Assembly: GCF_004664715.2 (NCBI RefSeq)
Contig: NC_051071.1
Location: forward strand, 30,692,161 to 30,756,160
DNA length: 64,000 bases
From: Peromyscus leucopus
Lineage: Eukaryota; Chordata; Mammalia; Rodentia; Cricetidae
Direction: 5' to 3'
Positions within the stretch are counted from its first letter, which is position 1. Every line of letters begins with the position of its first letter. Below, piece after piece: positions 10,621-19,600 of the stretch. The notes under the pieces were generated by a model. That model did no database searches. It saw only the letters and a list, made by a program, of their open reading frames with translations, and was not told the origin of the DNA. The translations under genes and the position numbers were made by a program.

Positions 10621-11023
10621 TGTCTTAGGGTTTCTCTTGCTGCAATGAAATACCATGACCAAAAAGCAAGTTGGGGAGGAAAGGGTTTATTAGGCTTACA
10701 TTTCAGTATTGCTGTTCATCACTGGAGGAAGTCAGGATAGGAACTCAAATGGGGCAGGATCCAAGAGACAGGAACTGATACAGAGGCCATGAAGGGAAAC
10801 TGCATACTAGCTTGCTTCCCATGTCTTGCTCAGCCCACCTTCTTATAGAACCCAGGACCAACAGCCCAGGGGTGGTACCACACACCATGGGCTGGGCTCT
10901 CCCCATTGATTACTAAATAAGAAAATGCCTTACACTTGGATCTCATAGAGGCATTTCCTCAACTGAGGCTCCTTCCTCTGATGATTCTTGTATCAAGTTT
11001 GACACATAAAACCAGCCAGTATA
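10621..11023 (-). mobile_element. MaLR (MT-like) solo LTR with 5-bp TSD
   Basis: On the plus strand it begins 'tgtcttagggtttctcttgc' and ends 'aaaccagccagtata', the reverse complement of a rodent MaLR LTR. AATAAA on the minus strand (about 10687-10692) is the polyadenylation signal. GGTGG flanks both sides (10616-10620, 11024-11028), the 5-bp duplication expected for ERVL/MaLR, and joining the flanks restores the host repeat. Confidence 0.85.
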
Positions 11024-11121
11024 GGTGGTTACCCACACAAACCTGCATAAGGCAACCCAGTCAAAATTCTAGCGTGGATGGGGGAGGGCAAGGCTTCACT
11101 TCTATTAGTGGAGTGATTGGC

Positions 11122-11505
11122 TGTTGTGTAATATTTTGTTTGTGTTCTGACAAATAAAGCTTGCCTGGAGATCAGAGGGCAGAGTTATCCTCTAATTAAC
11201 CATAGATGCTGGGCAGTGGTGGCTCACACTTTTAATCCCAGCACTTGGGAGGTTCATATCTTTAATCCCAGCACTTTGGAGGCTCACACCTTTAATCCCA
11301 GGACTTGGAAGGCTCATATCTTTAATCCCAGCACTTGGAAGATGGAGATAGGAATAAAAGGTGGATAGAGACAGGATCTCAGCCCCCATTCAGTCAAAGG
11401 ATCCAGAGAGGTAAGAAGCTCCTTTGCTTCTATGATCTTTCAGGTTATTATTCTGATATCTAACTCCTGGTTTTTATTGATAAGACTAATTAGGTTCACG
11501 CTTCA
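11122..11505 (+). mobile_element. ERVK-type LTR with a B1-derived tandem block
   Basis: It starts 'tgttgtgtaatattttg' and ends 'aggttcacgcttca' (TG...CA). The flanks ATTGGC (11116-11121) and GTTGGA (11506-11511) align as a decayed 6-bp TSD, and the host LINE reads across. 'aataaagcttgcctggagat' lies near the start and 'tttttattgataagacta' near the end. It is related to the copies at 15806 and 36689. The middle is a 4 x 30 bp B1-derived minisatellite. Confidence 0.7.
11221..11340 (+). repeat. 4 x 30-bp B1-derived minisatellite
   Basis: Four exact-length 30-bp units start at 11221, 11251, 11281 and 11311, each containing 'tttaatcccagcactt' or a one-base variant. Units 1 and 3 begin with ctcacac and units 2 and 4 with tcatatc, suggesting a 60-bp dimer was duplicated. 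There are no spacers, so it is not a CRISPR array. Confidence 0.9.
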
Positions 11506-11747
11506 GTTGGATGTTGATGGCTTCTGAAGGACATGGATGATGTAGGTTGCTTGTGTCCCAGTTTATGGCCACATATCTGTGTGCATATGAGCAACACTAA
11601 TTAGAAGAGAACATGAAGTTGGAGGAAGATGGATTGCGAGGGCATTAGAATGAATGAGTTGGAGAGAGGAAGTAGTAGGTGGATCTGATCAATATACATT
11701 ATATAAATATATAAAATATTCAAAGAATAAAATATTATTTTAAAACA

Positions 11748-11960
11748 GGTCTGGAGAGATGGCTCTGTGGTTAAAAGTATGTACTTCCATTGAGGAGGAC
11801 CCATAGCTGACTCCCAGAACCATATCAAGTGGCTCACAATTGCCTAAGACTCTAGCTCCAGAGGGATGCATTGCTTATGGCCTTCATGGACACCCCCCCC
11901 CCCACACACACACATATACCCACACAGGCATGCACACATACACATAACTAAAGATCTTAG
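11748..11960 (+). mobile_element. B2/B3 SINE
   Basis: It opens with the tRNA-like head 'tctggagagatggctctgtgg', followed by 'gctgactcccagaacc' (B-box region) and a C/CA-rich tail at 11890-11945. It lies directly after the A-tail of the LINE-like element. Confidence 0.75.
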
Positions 11961-11984
11961 AAAAAAGAAGACTCTAATTATTCA

Positions 11985-12176
11985 GATCCTAAAACAAAAT
12001 AAGACAAAATGCCCTGAGAAATGTATTTGTGAAAGTTTAGGAGGCCAGGATGTCTAAGGTCTAGGTGCTGGCAGATTTAGCGTGTGGTGAGGGCCCACTC
12101 TCTGGTTCATATGTGACACCTTGCTGTGTCCTGAAATGGTAGAGTAGATGATTAATCTATCTTGGGCTTTATTTAT
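11985..12176 (-). mobile_element. MLT1 LTR, left part (split by the L1)
   Basis: 'ctaggtgctggcagattta', 'gtggtgagggcccactctc' and 'ccttgctgtgtcctgaaatgg' follow the antisense MLT1 consensus. The LTR continues on the far side of the L1 at 17301. The last 14 bases (12163-12176) are duplicated at 17301-17314. Confidence 0.75.
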
Positions 12177-12505
12177 TTTTTTCCTTTTATTGAAGATAGA
12201 GTTTTTCTAACATACTATCACATAATATCTCTAGTTATGATCCCCTCCCCCTTCTCCTCCTAGTTTCTCCCTACACCCCCTCCCATTTGAACCTACTCCC
12301 TTTCTCTGTTTTATTAGAAAACAAATAGGCTTCTAAGTGATAATAATAAAAAATAAAAGATAGTAAGATAAAATAAAAAGCTAACACGTTGAAATAGGAC
12401 AAAATAAACAAAAAAGAAAAAGTACCCAAGAAACAGATACAGATGCAGAGACCTACTTGTTTGCAAACTCAGGAATCCTATAAAAACACTAAACTGGAAG
12501 CCATA

Positions 12506-12507
<2 letters not shown>

Positions 12508-12546
<39 letters not shown>
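12508..12546. repeat. (AC)n microsatellite in the L1 3' UTR
   Basis: About 19 AC units inside the A-rich part of the Lx-type 3' UTR. Confidence 0.95.
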
Positions 12547-12551
<5 letters not shown>

Positions 12552-14055
12552 GTAAAGGAACTGTAGGGTAAAAGAGAAAATATTTAAATGACATAAAATA
12601 AAAATAAAAAATAAAAATAAAAATTTTAAAGGGAAAAACCCTGACACAACCTTATGAGACAAGGAACCTCAAAAGATACCACTGAGTTTGTTTTCTGTTG
12701 GCCATCTGCTACTAGAAATGCAGCCTACTCTAAAGAATAGTTTGTTTCCCCATACAGACTCCCCTGCAGAAAACTAAACTTTCATTTTAAGTTTTTATCA
12801 ATTGGAGAGAAGTTCTGGATTAGGGATGGGGGTAATGTCCACTTCTCCTTTCAGTTCTAGGACCTCATCTGGGGCAGGTCCTGTGCATGCTGCCTCAACC
12901 TCTGTGCCTTCAAATGTGTATCAATCTTACTGATTCAGAGGGCCTTGTGTTCTTGATGTCCTCCATCTCCTCAGGCTCTTACACTCTTCCTGACTCCTCT
13001 TCCGTAGGGTTCCCAGAGCCTGATGGGAGGGATTTGATGAGACATCTTATTTAGGGCTGAGTGTTCCAAGGTCTCTAATTATCTACATAATGTCTGCCTG
13101 TGGATCTCTGTATTTATTCCCATCTGCTGCAGGAGGTTGAGCAAGGCACTGATCTATGAGGATAGTGGAATGTCATTAGGAGTCATTTTATAGCCCTTTA
13201 AAAAGAACAATATTTGGTCCCAGTACTGAAAGCTTCATTTGGTGACAAGAGATGGTCAATTGGAGCTCTGTCTCCCTCATTATGTGGTGAATTCATTTAG
13301 ATATCCTTATATAAGTACATATTTTAGGGAGCTTCTACTGTATTAAGTTCCTATGCAACCCCTCAAATGTCCCTTAGTCGTAGCTGTCTCTCCCCATATT
13401 CACTTGGCCTCGTCTTCCCTTCCTTTCTCCATTTGATCCTTCAGTTCCAGTCTCTACCCATCTATCAATAACTATTTATTATATTTCCCTTTCCTAGGGA
13501 GGTCAGTCTGCCTGCCTCCTTACTCCCTTATTGTATATCTAACCTTAGTGATTCAATAGGTTGTAGTTTGGTTATCATTGACTTAACAACTAATATCTCC
13601 ATATAAGCAAATACATACCAAATTTGTCTTTCTGTGTCTTAGTTACCTTATCAGGACTATTTTTTTTCTGGTTCCATCCATTTACCTGCAAATTTCATTT
13701 TGATTAATATCCCACATTTTCTTTATCTATTCTTCTGTTGAGGAACATCTAGGTTGTTTCCATTTTCTGGCTATTATGAACAAAGCAGCTGTGAACATGA
13801 TTGAAAATGTGTCTCTGTGGTAGAATGAAGTGTCTTTTAAGTATATGCCCAAGAAAGACATAGCTGGATTGAAGTAGATCTATTTGCATCTCCTTGAGGA
13901 ACTGCTATACTGTTTCCATAGTAGCTGTACAAGTTTGCACTCCCACCAGAAATGGAGGAATGTTCCCATTACTCCACATTGTCATCAGTATAACATGAGC
14001 TGTCACATGTTATACTGATCTTAGCCATTCTGACTGATGTAAGATGGAAGTTTTT

Positions 14056-14208
14056 TTTTTTTTCAAGACAGGGTTTCTCTGTGCAGTTTTGGTGCCTGTC
14101 CTGGATCTTACTCCGTAGACGAGGCTGGCCTTGAACTCTCAGAGACCCACCTGGCTCTGCCTCCCAGGTGCTGGGATTAAAGGCATGCACCACCACCACC
14201 TGACCTTA
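14056..14208 (-). mobile_element. B1 SINE inside the L1 ORF2 relic
   Basis: Poly-T, then 'caagacagggtttctctgtg' and 'ctcccaggtgctgggattaa', the reverse complement of a nearly full B1. It has 'ggtgcctgtcctggatctta' in the variable right half. No clean TSD was seen. Confidence 0.9.
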
Positions 14209-14416
14209 AAGTAGTTTTGAGTTGCAGTTCCCTGATGACTAAGGATGCTGAAAATTTTTTTAAGTGTTTCTCAACCATTTGAGTTTCCTCTTTTGAGAAT
14301 TCTGTTTAGATCTATACCCTGATATTTAATTGGGTTATTTGTTTTCTTGATACCTAGTTTTTTGAGTTCTTTATATATTTTGGATATTAGTCCTCTATCA
14401 GGTATGTAGTTGGTAA

Positions 14417-14440
14417 AACAACAACAACAACAACAACAAA
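14417..14440. repeat. (CAA)8 microsatellite
   Basis: A perfect CAA run that grew inside the ORF2 relic. Confidence 0.9.
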
Positions 14441-14898
14441 ACACCTCCCAATCTGTACACTGCTGCTTTGTCTGAATGACAGTTTCCTTTGCTGTGCAGA
14501 ACCTTTTCAGTTTCATGAGATCTCACTTATTAATTGTTGATCTTATTGCTTGTGCTAATGGTGTTCTGGTCAGAAAGTTGTTTCCTGTGCCAATGAGTTC
14601 AAGGCTATTCCCCATGTTCTCTTCTATCAGGCTCAATATATTTGGTTTTATGTTGAGGTCTTTGATTAATTTGGAATTGAGTTTTGTGCAGGGTGGTACA
14701 TATGTAGCCATTCAGTTTGACCAGTACCACTTATTGAAGATGCTGTCTTTTTTCTAGTGTGTATTTCTGGCTTCTTTATAAAAATCAGGTGTTCATAGGT
14801 GTGTGGGTTTATGTCTGGGTCTTCAATTTGATACTACTGACTAATGTGTCTGTTTTTGTGCCAACACCATGCTCTTTTTACTATATCTCTGTAACACC

Positions 14899-14996
14899 AC
14901 TTGAAATGCCAGAAGTTTTTTAGATTTAATATTTTCTTTGTCCAATGTGTCCATTTCTTATATTGTGTCTTTAATGCCTGAACACAACTTGAAATG
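14899..14996 (-). repeat. 78-bp ORF1-like patch in ORF2, flanked by 10-bp repeats
   Basis: Bases 14909-14986 contain 'ttaatattttctttgtc' and 'gtctttaatgcctga', and closely resemble ORF1 sequence of the same L1 at 15544-15612. ACTTGAAATG flanks the patch on both sides (14899-14908 and 14987-14996). Removing the patch and one flank restores the expected ORF2 order. Confidence 0.6.
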
Positions 14997-15115
14997 AGAG
15001 ATGGTGATGCCTCTAACAGTTCTTATTGTTCAGAATTGTTTTAGATATCCCTTTCCCCCTTTTTCTTTTGTTTGTTTCCATGTGAAGGTGAAAATTGTCT
15101 TTTTAAGATATGTAA

Positions 15116-16411
15116 AAGGTTTTCTGGGTACAGTAGTCTTGGTTGGCATCTGTGGTCTCTTAGAGTCTGTAGCAATCTGTTCATGGCCTTCTGGTTTTAG
15201 AGTCAGCATTGAGAAGTCAGGTGTAATTCTAATAGGACTGCTTTTATATGTTACTTAATCTTTTCTCCTTGCAGCTTTTAATATTCTTTCCTTGTTCTGT
15301 ATTTAGTTTTTTGATTATTATGTGCTGAGGGGACTTTCTTTTCTGGTCCAGTGTGTTTGGTAGTCTGTATTCTTATTGTACCTTGATAGGCACCTCCTTC
15401 TTTAGGTTAGGGAAATTTTCTTCTATGATTTTGTTGAAAACATTTTCTGGGCCTTTGCCCTGTTTTTTTCTCCTTCCTCTATTCATATTATTCTTAGACT
15501 TAGTCTTTTCACAGTGTCCTAGATTTCCTGGATGTTTTGTGCAGGAGTTTTTTAGGTTTAACATTTTCTTTGTCTAATATATCCATATCCATTATGTCTT
15601 TAATGCCTGAGATTCTCTCTTCTATCTCTTGTATTCTGTGGTGACATTTGTCTCTGTGGTTTGTGTTTGAGTTCTTAAAGTTTTCATTTCTGAATTTCCC
15701 TCAGTTTGGGTTTTCTTTATTGATTCTCTTTCCACTTTCAAGTCTTGGACTGTATTATTCATTTCCTTCTGTTGTTTGTATGTGTTTTTGTAGATGTAAC
15801 CAACCATCTTATTAAATAAAAAACACAAAACCAATGCAAAGAAGAAAGCCAAGAAGTCAGAGCTAAGAGCTTTAGCTTACCTTACCCTTCCTCCTGTGGT
15901 GGTCCTACCTCTCCAAACCAGAGCTACTTCCTGTGTGTCTGTCTTTTTATAGTGTTTCTGTTCTGCCTTCTCATTGGTTGTAAACCCAACCACATGACTG
16001 CCTCCTCACAGCCTGTCTGTATAGACCTCCAGATTTTCTATGATTGATATTGAGATTAAAGGCATATGTATCCAATACTGGCTGTATTCCTGAACACACA
16101 GAGACTTACCTAGCTCTGCCTACCAAGTGCTGGGACTATAAGCATACGCCATCACTGTCCTGCTTTCCTATGGCTTGCTAATAGCTCTGATCCCCAGGCA
16201 ACTTTATTTATTAACATACAAATAACATTTGAATACAAATAAAATATCACCATATGTTTTCATAGATTTATTTAAGGGATTTAATAATTTCCTCTTTAAG
16301 AACCTCTATCATATTCATAAAGGCTATTTTAAAGTCTTTATGTTATGCTTCAGCTGTGTTGAAATACTCAGAGTCTACTGTGGTAGGGTTGCCTGGCTCT
16401 AGTGAAGACAT
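15116..16411 (-). pseudogene. L1 ORF1p relic
   Basis: ORF1p is the trimeric RNA-binding chaperone of the L1 RNP. The start codon is recognisable at 16411-16409, and the frame hits TAA after 22 codons (16345-16343). An LTR-like element (15806-16252) then interrupts it. The coiled-coil and RNA-recognition parts are visible as minus-strand pieces at 15852-15622 (DLKVERESIKKTQTEGN) and 15564-15373 (ENVFNKIIEENFPNLKK). The C-terminal end joins ORF2 sequence at about 15115 because of the deletion. It cannot be functional. Confidence 0.85.
15806..16252 (-). mobile_element. ERVK-like LTR family copy 2 (inserted in L1 ORF1)
   Basis: It shares ends and length (447 bp) with the copy at 36689-37131: 'aaataaaaaacaca' at one end and 'aaataaaatatcacca' at the other, with 'ggcaactttatttattaacat' inside. 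The middle holds two decayed B1-like blocks ending 'gattaaaggcatatg' and 'ctgggactataagcatacg'. L1 sequence 'tgtttttgtagat' (15783-15795) and 'tgttttcatagat' (16255-16267) flank it. Confidence 0.65.
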
Positions 16412-17300
16412 ATTGTTCTGACTGTTATTATGTTTTTAAGCTGGTGTCTAGGCATCTGGGATTGGGAAGACGATAATTCTAGGTGCTGATATGTGGTCTT
16501 ATTTTGTTGGGTAAGGTTTTGTTCCAAGATTTCTGTTACCTTTTCTGGTTCTTAGAGGATTATGGTAGTTGCGTGTTGCCTAGTAGGGAATTCTTCTGTG
16601 AACACTGGGGGTTCCTGGTGAAATGTGTTGTTAGGTATTGGGAGCTGACACTTAGTGATGGGGATGTCCTAAGGGGGTCTACAGGAGGGAGGAAAGCAGG
16701 GTGTTCACCAGGATCTGCTTGGCACCTTGGGAATGGGCACAGAGATTGAGGAGAGGCCACACTAGGTAGTCTGCTACAGAGTTGGGGGTAAGTTTGGGGA
16801 GGTTAGATTTAGAGAAAAGGGAGAGGAAAAGATCCTTATTTAGGTTACTTGCTTTCCTGGTTGGGTTCCTAGGTGATGCCTGCTGTATTTAGAGATTGGG
16901 AAAAAGGGATGAGTGTGGGGAAGGAAGGTTGGAGAAAAAGATCTATGTGATCCACTGGAGATATGGTCAGGTAGGGAGGCAAGGCTGCAGCAGGTAGTCT
17001 GCTACAGAGCTGGATATGAGATTGGAGGATTAGATTTTGAGGAGAGGAAGTAGAAGTGAAGATCTGCAGTTAGGGTGGTTGGTCAGTTCCCAGAGAGTAC
17101 CTGCTGGTGTTTGGGGCTGGAATAATGTGATGAGTTGTGGGGAGAAAGTTGGAGAAGAAGGTCTAAGTAAACTGTTTTGGATGGGAGTTAGAGAAGAAGG
17201 GGAGGCTGCAGCAGATGGTCTGTTACAGAACTGGGATGAGACTGGGGGATTGGATTTGGAGGAGAGGAGGGACAGGTGAAGATGTAATTAGCCTCCCCGA
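16412..17300 (-). promoter_or_regulatory. L1 5' UTR (promoter-containing region)
   Basis: On the plus strand it is G-rich with recurring blocks such as 'gtagtctgctacagag' (16768 and 16996), 'gggggattggatttgg' and 'gagaggaagtag'. This is the order expected upstream of the ORF1 start. The two similar halves (16740-16850 and 16965-17060) suggest degenerate monomer-like duplication. Promoter activity is inferred from position and is unlikely today. Confidence 0.65.
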
Positions 17301-17460
17301 TGGGCTTCATTTATAAAGGGATTAATCTTGTTCCTGATATTTGCTCCATTATCTAATCATCTCCCAGAAACTCCAAGGTCCTAATATCATTGCTTTGGGG
17401 GACTAGGATTACAGCATGTAAGTTTTAGGGGAACAAAGACATCCAGAAAGATCAGTCAAG
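17301..17460 (-). mobile_element. MLT1 LTR, right part
   Basis: 'cttcatttataaagggatta' and 'gggggactaggattacagca' continue the antisense MLT1 LTR whose left part ends at 12176. Confidence 0.7.
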
Positions 17461-17539
17461 TTCTGAATCCACAGCTTTGTATTAGAAAATATGTTCAGTC
17501 TTGGTCTACATTGCATGAAAACACTTGCCATAGTTTCTA

Positions 17540-17670
17540 GCATGGGGGAAGCCCTTAGCCAATGTTAACTCTATTTTTGGACAGGAGGAAATTAAGGCCT
17601 GGAAAAGTCGGAGTGTCCAAAGTTGCAGGGTCAGGAAATTATCTGGGCTGACTGCAGGCTACATGGTCAT
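17540..17670 (-). repeat. MIR-like SINE relic
   Basis: 'ttggacaggaggaaattaaggcctg' followed by 'gttgcagggtcaggaaat' fits the reverse MIR core. Confidence 0.45.
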
Positions 17671-17785
17671 GGGATCTAACTCTCACCCATAGTACACATC
17701 TCTAACCTGCATCATAGTTAGTATCCTCATCTCCAGCTCCTGAGGGTAAGTTTGGAGGCAGCACTTGCTAACCTTTATATGTTAC

Positions 17786-17958
17786 CAGTTTGTGTCTACA
17801 GCATATATGACTGCAGGCCAGAAGAGGGCACCAGATCTCATTACAGATGGTTGTGAGCCACCATGTAGTTGCTGGGAATTGAACTCAGGACCTCTGGAAG
17901 AGCAGTCAGCTCTTAACCTCTGAGCCATCTCTCCAGTCCCAACAGTTTGTGTCTAAAG
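17786..17958 (-). mobile_element. B2 SINE with 16-bp TSD and CTCF-like site
   Basis: The body (17802-17942) ends 'gagccatctctccagtcc', the reverse complement of the B2 pol III head, with 'gggaattgaactcagga' in the B-box region. TSDs at 17786-17801 and 17943-17958 agree at 15 of 16 bases. CCAGAAGAGGGCAC at 17818-17831 fits the CTCF core except one base. Confidence 0.9.
17818..17831 (+). promoter_or_regulatory. B2-borne CTCF-like motif
   Basis: CCAGAAGAGGGCAC matches CCASYAGRKGGCRS at 13 of 14 positions (A instead of Y at position 5). B2 SINEs are known to have spread CTCF sites in rodents; binding at this copy is inferred. Confidence 0.5.
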
Positions 17959-18532
17959 AGCATCTTCAGTTCTCATTTGATACTGGAGCTTTGGATCTCC
18001 AACTCTGCAGATATCACTGAGGCTGTGGTCCACTCACTCTGGTTGAAGATGTGGGCCTATGGAAGAAGAGACTTTCCCCCATGTTTTAAGAGTTAAGAGA
18101 ACTCTATCCTCATGAAGTAAGTGGGATTTGAAATCCAAGCTGTAAGCGTTTTCTGTTTTGCCAAAATTTTGTGCATCAAGCCTAAGTAGACGATGTCTTG
18201 GCATTGTCCCATAACTACTCCAAGTTGTAGCTTTTTGTTCTCTTTGCCTCACTCTACAAATATTCTATCTGTTCAGCAACATAGAGGAAGCAAATTGGGG
18301 AGGGGGTGACCTGGAGTCTATTTCAGATGTTACAAAGAAGGGACAGATGCTTCCTAGGGTGCAGTCTTATCAAGGAGGTAGGACTTCAGTCAGGCCTTCC
18401 TTGGAAGACACTGAGCTTTTGAAAGAAGATTGAAATATAGGTTAGAAAGTGAGGGTAATGAAGGTCAATGTGAGATAAAGAAGTCATTTCAGACAAGCTG
18501 GAGACCTATGTCTTTAGCAGAGGAAAGGGTGA
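17959..18532. other. unassigned sequence
   Basis: No gene or repeat recognised; one minus-strand open frame of 72 codons is featureless. Confidence 0.4.
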
Positions 18533-18718
18533 TATCTTAGGATTCTCATTGCTGTGATGAAACACCACAACCAAAGCAACTTGAGAGAAAAGGGTTTATT
18601 TGGTTTACACTTCAACAGCACTGTTCATTGCTGAAGGAGGTCAGGACAGAACTCAAACAGGGAGCCAGGAGCTGGCACAGAGGGCATGAAGGAGTACTGC
18701 TTTTTGGCTTGCTCAGCC

Positions 18719-18888
18719 TTCCTTCCTTCCTTCCTTCCTTCCTTCCTTCCTTCCTTCCTTCCTTCCTTCCTTCCTTCCTTCCTTCCTTCCTCCCTCCCTC
18801 CCTCCCTCCCTCCCTCCCCCCTCCCTCCTCCCTCCCTCCTTCCTTCCTTCCTTCCTCCTCCCTCCTCCCTCTTTCCTTCCTTCCTTTT
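18719..18888. repeat. CCTT/CCCT polypyrimidine tract
   Basis: About 65 bp of pure CCTT, then CCCT and CCT units. It sits at the 3' end of the minus-strand L1 insertion and probably grew from its A-rich tail (AAGG on the minus strand). The 126-codon open frame across it is repeat translation. Confidence 0.95.
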
Positions 18889-19042
18889 TTAGTTTTTAGA
18901 GACAGGGTTTCTTTGTGTATAGCCTTCGCTGTCCTGGAGCTCTCTCCATTGACCAGGCTGTCCTCAAACTTACAAAAGATCCACCTGCCTTTGCCTCCAA
19001 AGTGCTGAGATTAAAGGTGTGTGCCACCACTATCCAGCTTTT
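18888..19042 (-). mobile_element. B1 SINE (older)
   Basis: 'agagacagggtttctttgtg' through 'aaagtgctgagattaaagg' and 'gccaccactatccagc': a full reverse-strand B1 with many changes. It lies in the tail of the L1 insertion. Confidence 0.9.
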
Positions 19043-19059
19043 TTTTCCCAGCCTGCTTT

Positions 19060-19258
19060 TTCCCCCTTTTTCTTTTTTTCTTTTTTCTTTTTTTTGGTTT
19101 TTCGAGACAGGGTTTCTCTGCGTAGCTTTGCGCCTTTCCTGGAGCTCACTTGATAGCCCAGGCTGGCCTCGAACTCACAGAGATCCGCCTGGCTCTGCCT
19201 CCCGAGTGCTGGGATTAAAGGCGTGCGCCACCACTGCCCGGCTTCCCCCTTTTTCTTT
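19060..19258 (-). mobile_element. B1 SINE, young cricetid type, 16-bp TSD
   Basis: 'cgagacagggtttctctgcg', 'tagctttgcgcctttcctgg' and 'cgagtgctgggattaaagg' with a clean pol III head. TTCCCCCTTTTTCTTT is present at 19060-19075 and 19243-19258, a perfect TSD. CpG sites are well kept, so it is probably the youngest B1 in the window. Confidence 0.93.
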
Positions 19259-19600
19259 ATTAAGAATTTTTCTACCTACTCTACCTACCACCCACAGATC
19301 CCACCTCCTCACTCCGCCCACCCCCAGCCCTCCCTCCCAAGCCAACCCATATCCCAACATCCCCCAAATCAAGGTCTCCCATGTGGAGTTAGCAGAGCCT
19401 GGCACACTGAGCGTAGGCAGGTCCAAGCCCCTCCCCACTGCACCAAACCTGCGCAAGGCATCACACCACAGGCACCAGATTCCCAAAAGCCTGCCCATGC
19501 ACCAGGGATAAATCCCAATCCCCCTGCCTGGGTGACCCCTAAACAGTTTGAGCCAAACAACCGTCTTCTGTATTCAGAGGGCCTAGTCCAGTCCCATGGG
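19259..19600 (-). mobile_element. 5'-truncated L1 (3' UTR only)
   Basis: The minus strand gives the L1 3' UTR order seen at 4640-4870: 'gactggactaggccctctg', then the block around the 'gcatgggcaggcttttggg' sequence, then 'ggaggggcttggacctg'. With the CCTT tract and two B1s it forms one insertion bounded by the 7-bp TSD TCAGCCT. Confidence 0.75.

Larger units (their letters stand above)
10130..11745 (+). mobile_element. rodent LINE-like 3' sequence, twice interrupted
   Basis: Segments 10130-10620, 11024-11121 and 11506-11745 read as one element once two LTRs are removed. Recognisable pieces are 'gttgctcttaacttcagtt', 'tgcagtgggtagtggataag', 'gtgagttgctgacttctgg', 'gcgtggatgggggagggc' and an AATAAA-rich A-tail at 11715-11745. 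I know this as a common rodent 3' UTR-like repeat (Lx-type L1), but the family name is uncertain. Confidence 0.6.
13590..15115 (-). pseudogene. L1 ORF2p relic (C-terminal half only)
   Basis: The minus strand encodes broken pieces of ORF2p downstream of the reverse-transcriptase core. One piece (14711-14523) reads like the conserved stretch with PPCTKLNSK, KDLNIKPN and LIEEN. Another (14516-14271) reads FCTAKET...KGLISKIYKEL-like sequence, with a (CAA)n expansion in the middle. A B1 (about 14056-14208) and a 78-bp ORF1-like patch (14909-14986) interrupt it. The YXDD-type catalytic motif and the endonuclease are not present. Confidence 0.85.
12177..17300 (-). mobile_element. internally deleted L1 (Lx-type) with 14-bp TSD
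   Basis: The element contains, from right to left, a 5' UTR (16412-17300), ORF1 relic, the 3' part of ORF2 and a long Lx-type 3' UTR (12177-13590) with a short A-rich tail. Most of ORF2, including the endonuclease and reverse-transcriptase domains, is missing. TSDs at 12163-12176 and 17301-17314 match at 13 of 14 bases and lie within one MLT1 LTR, so both ends are original. A B1 and an LTR-like element inserted later. Confidence 0.85.

Noticed and set aside
11221..11340. Regular 30-bp repeats reminiscent of a CRISPR array
   Set aside because: Units are directly adjacent without spacers, derive from B1, and the DNA is mammalian.
17802..17942. tRNA-like A and B boxes
   Set aside because: They belong to a B2 SINE; no true tRNA gene with a full cloverleaf was found anywhere in the window.
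18628..19511. Open frames of 126 and 198 codons
   Set aside because: They are translations of the CCTT tract and of reverse-strand B1 and L1 3' UTR sequence.
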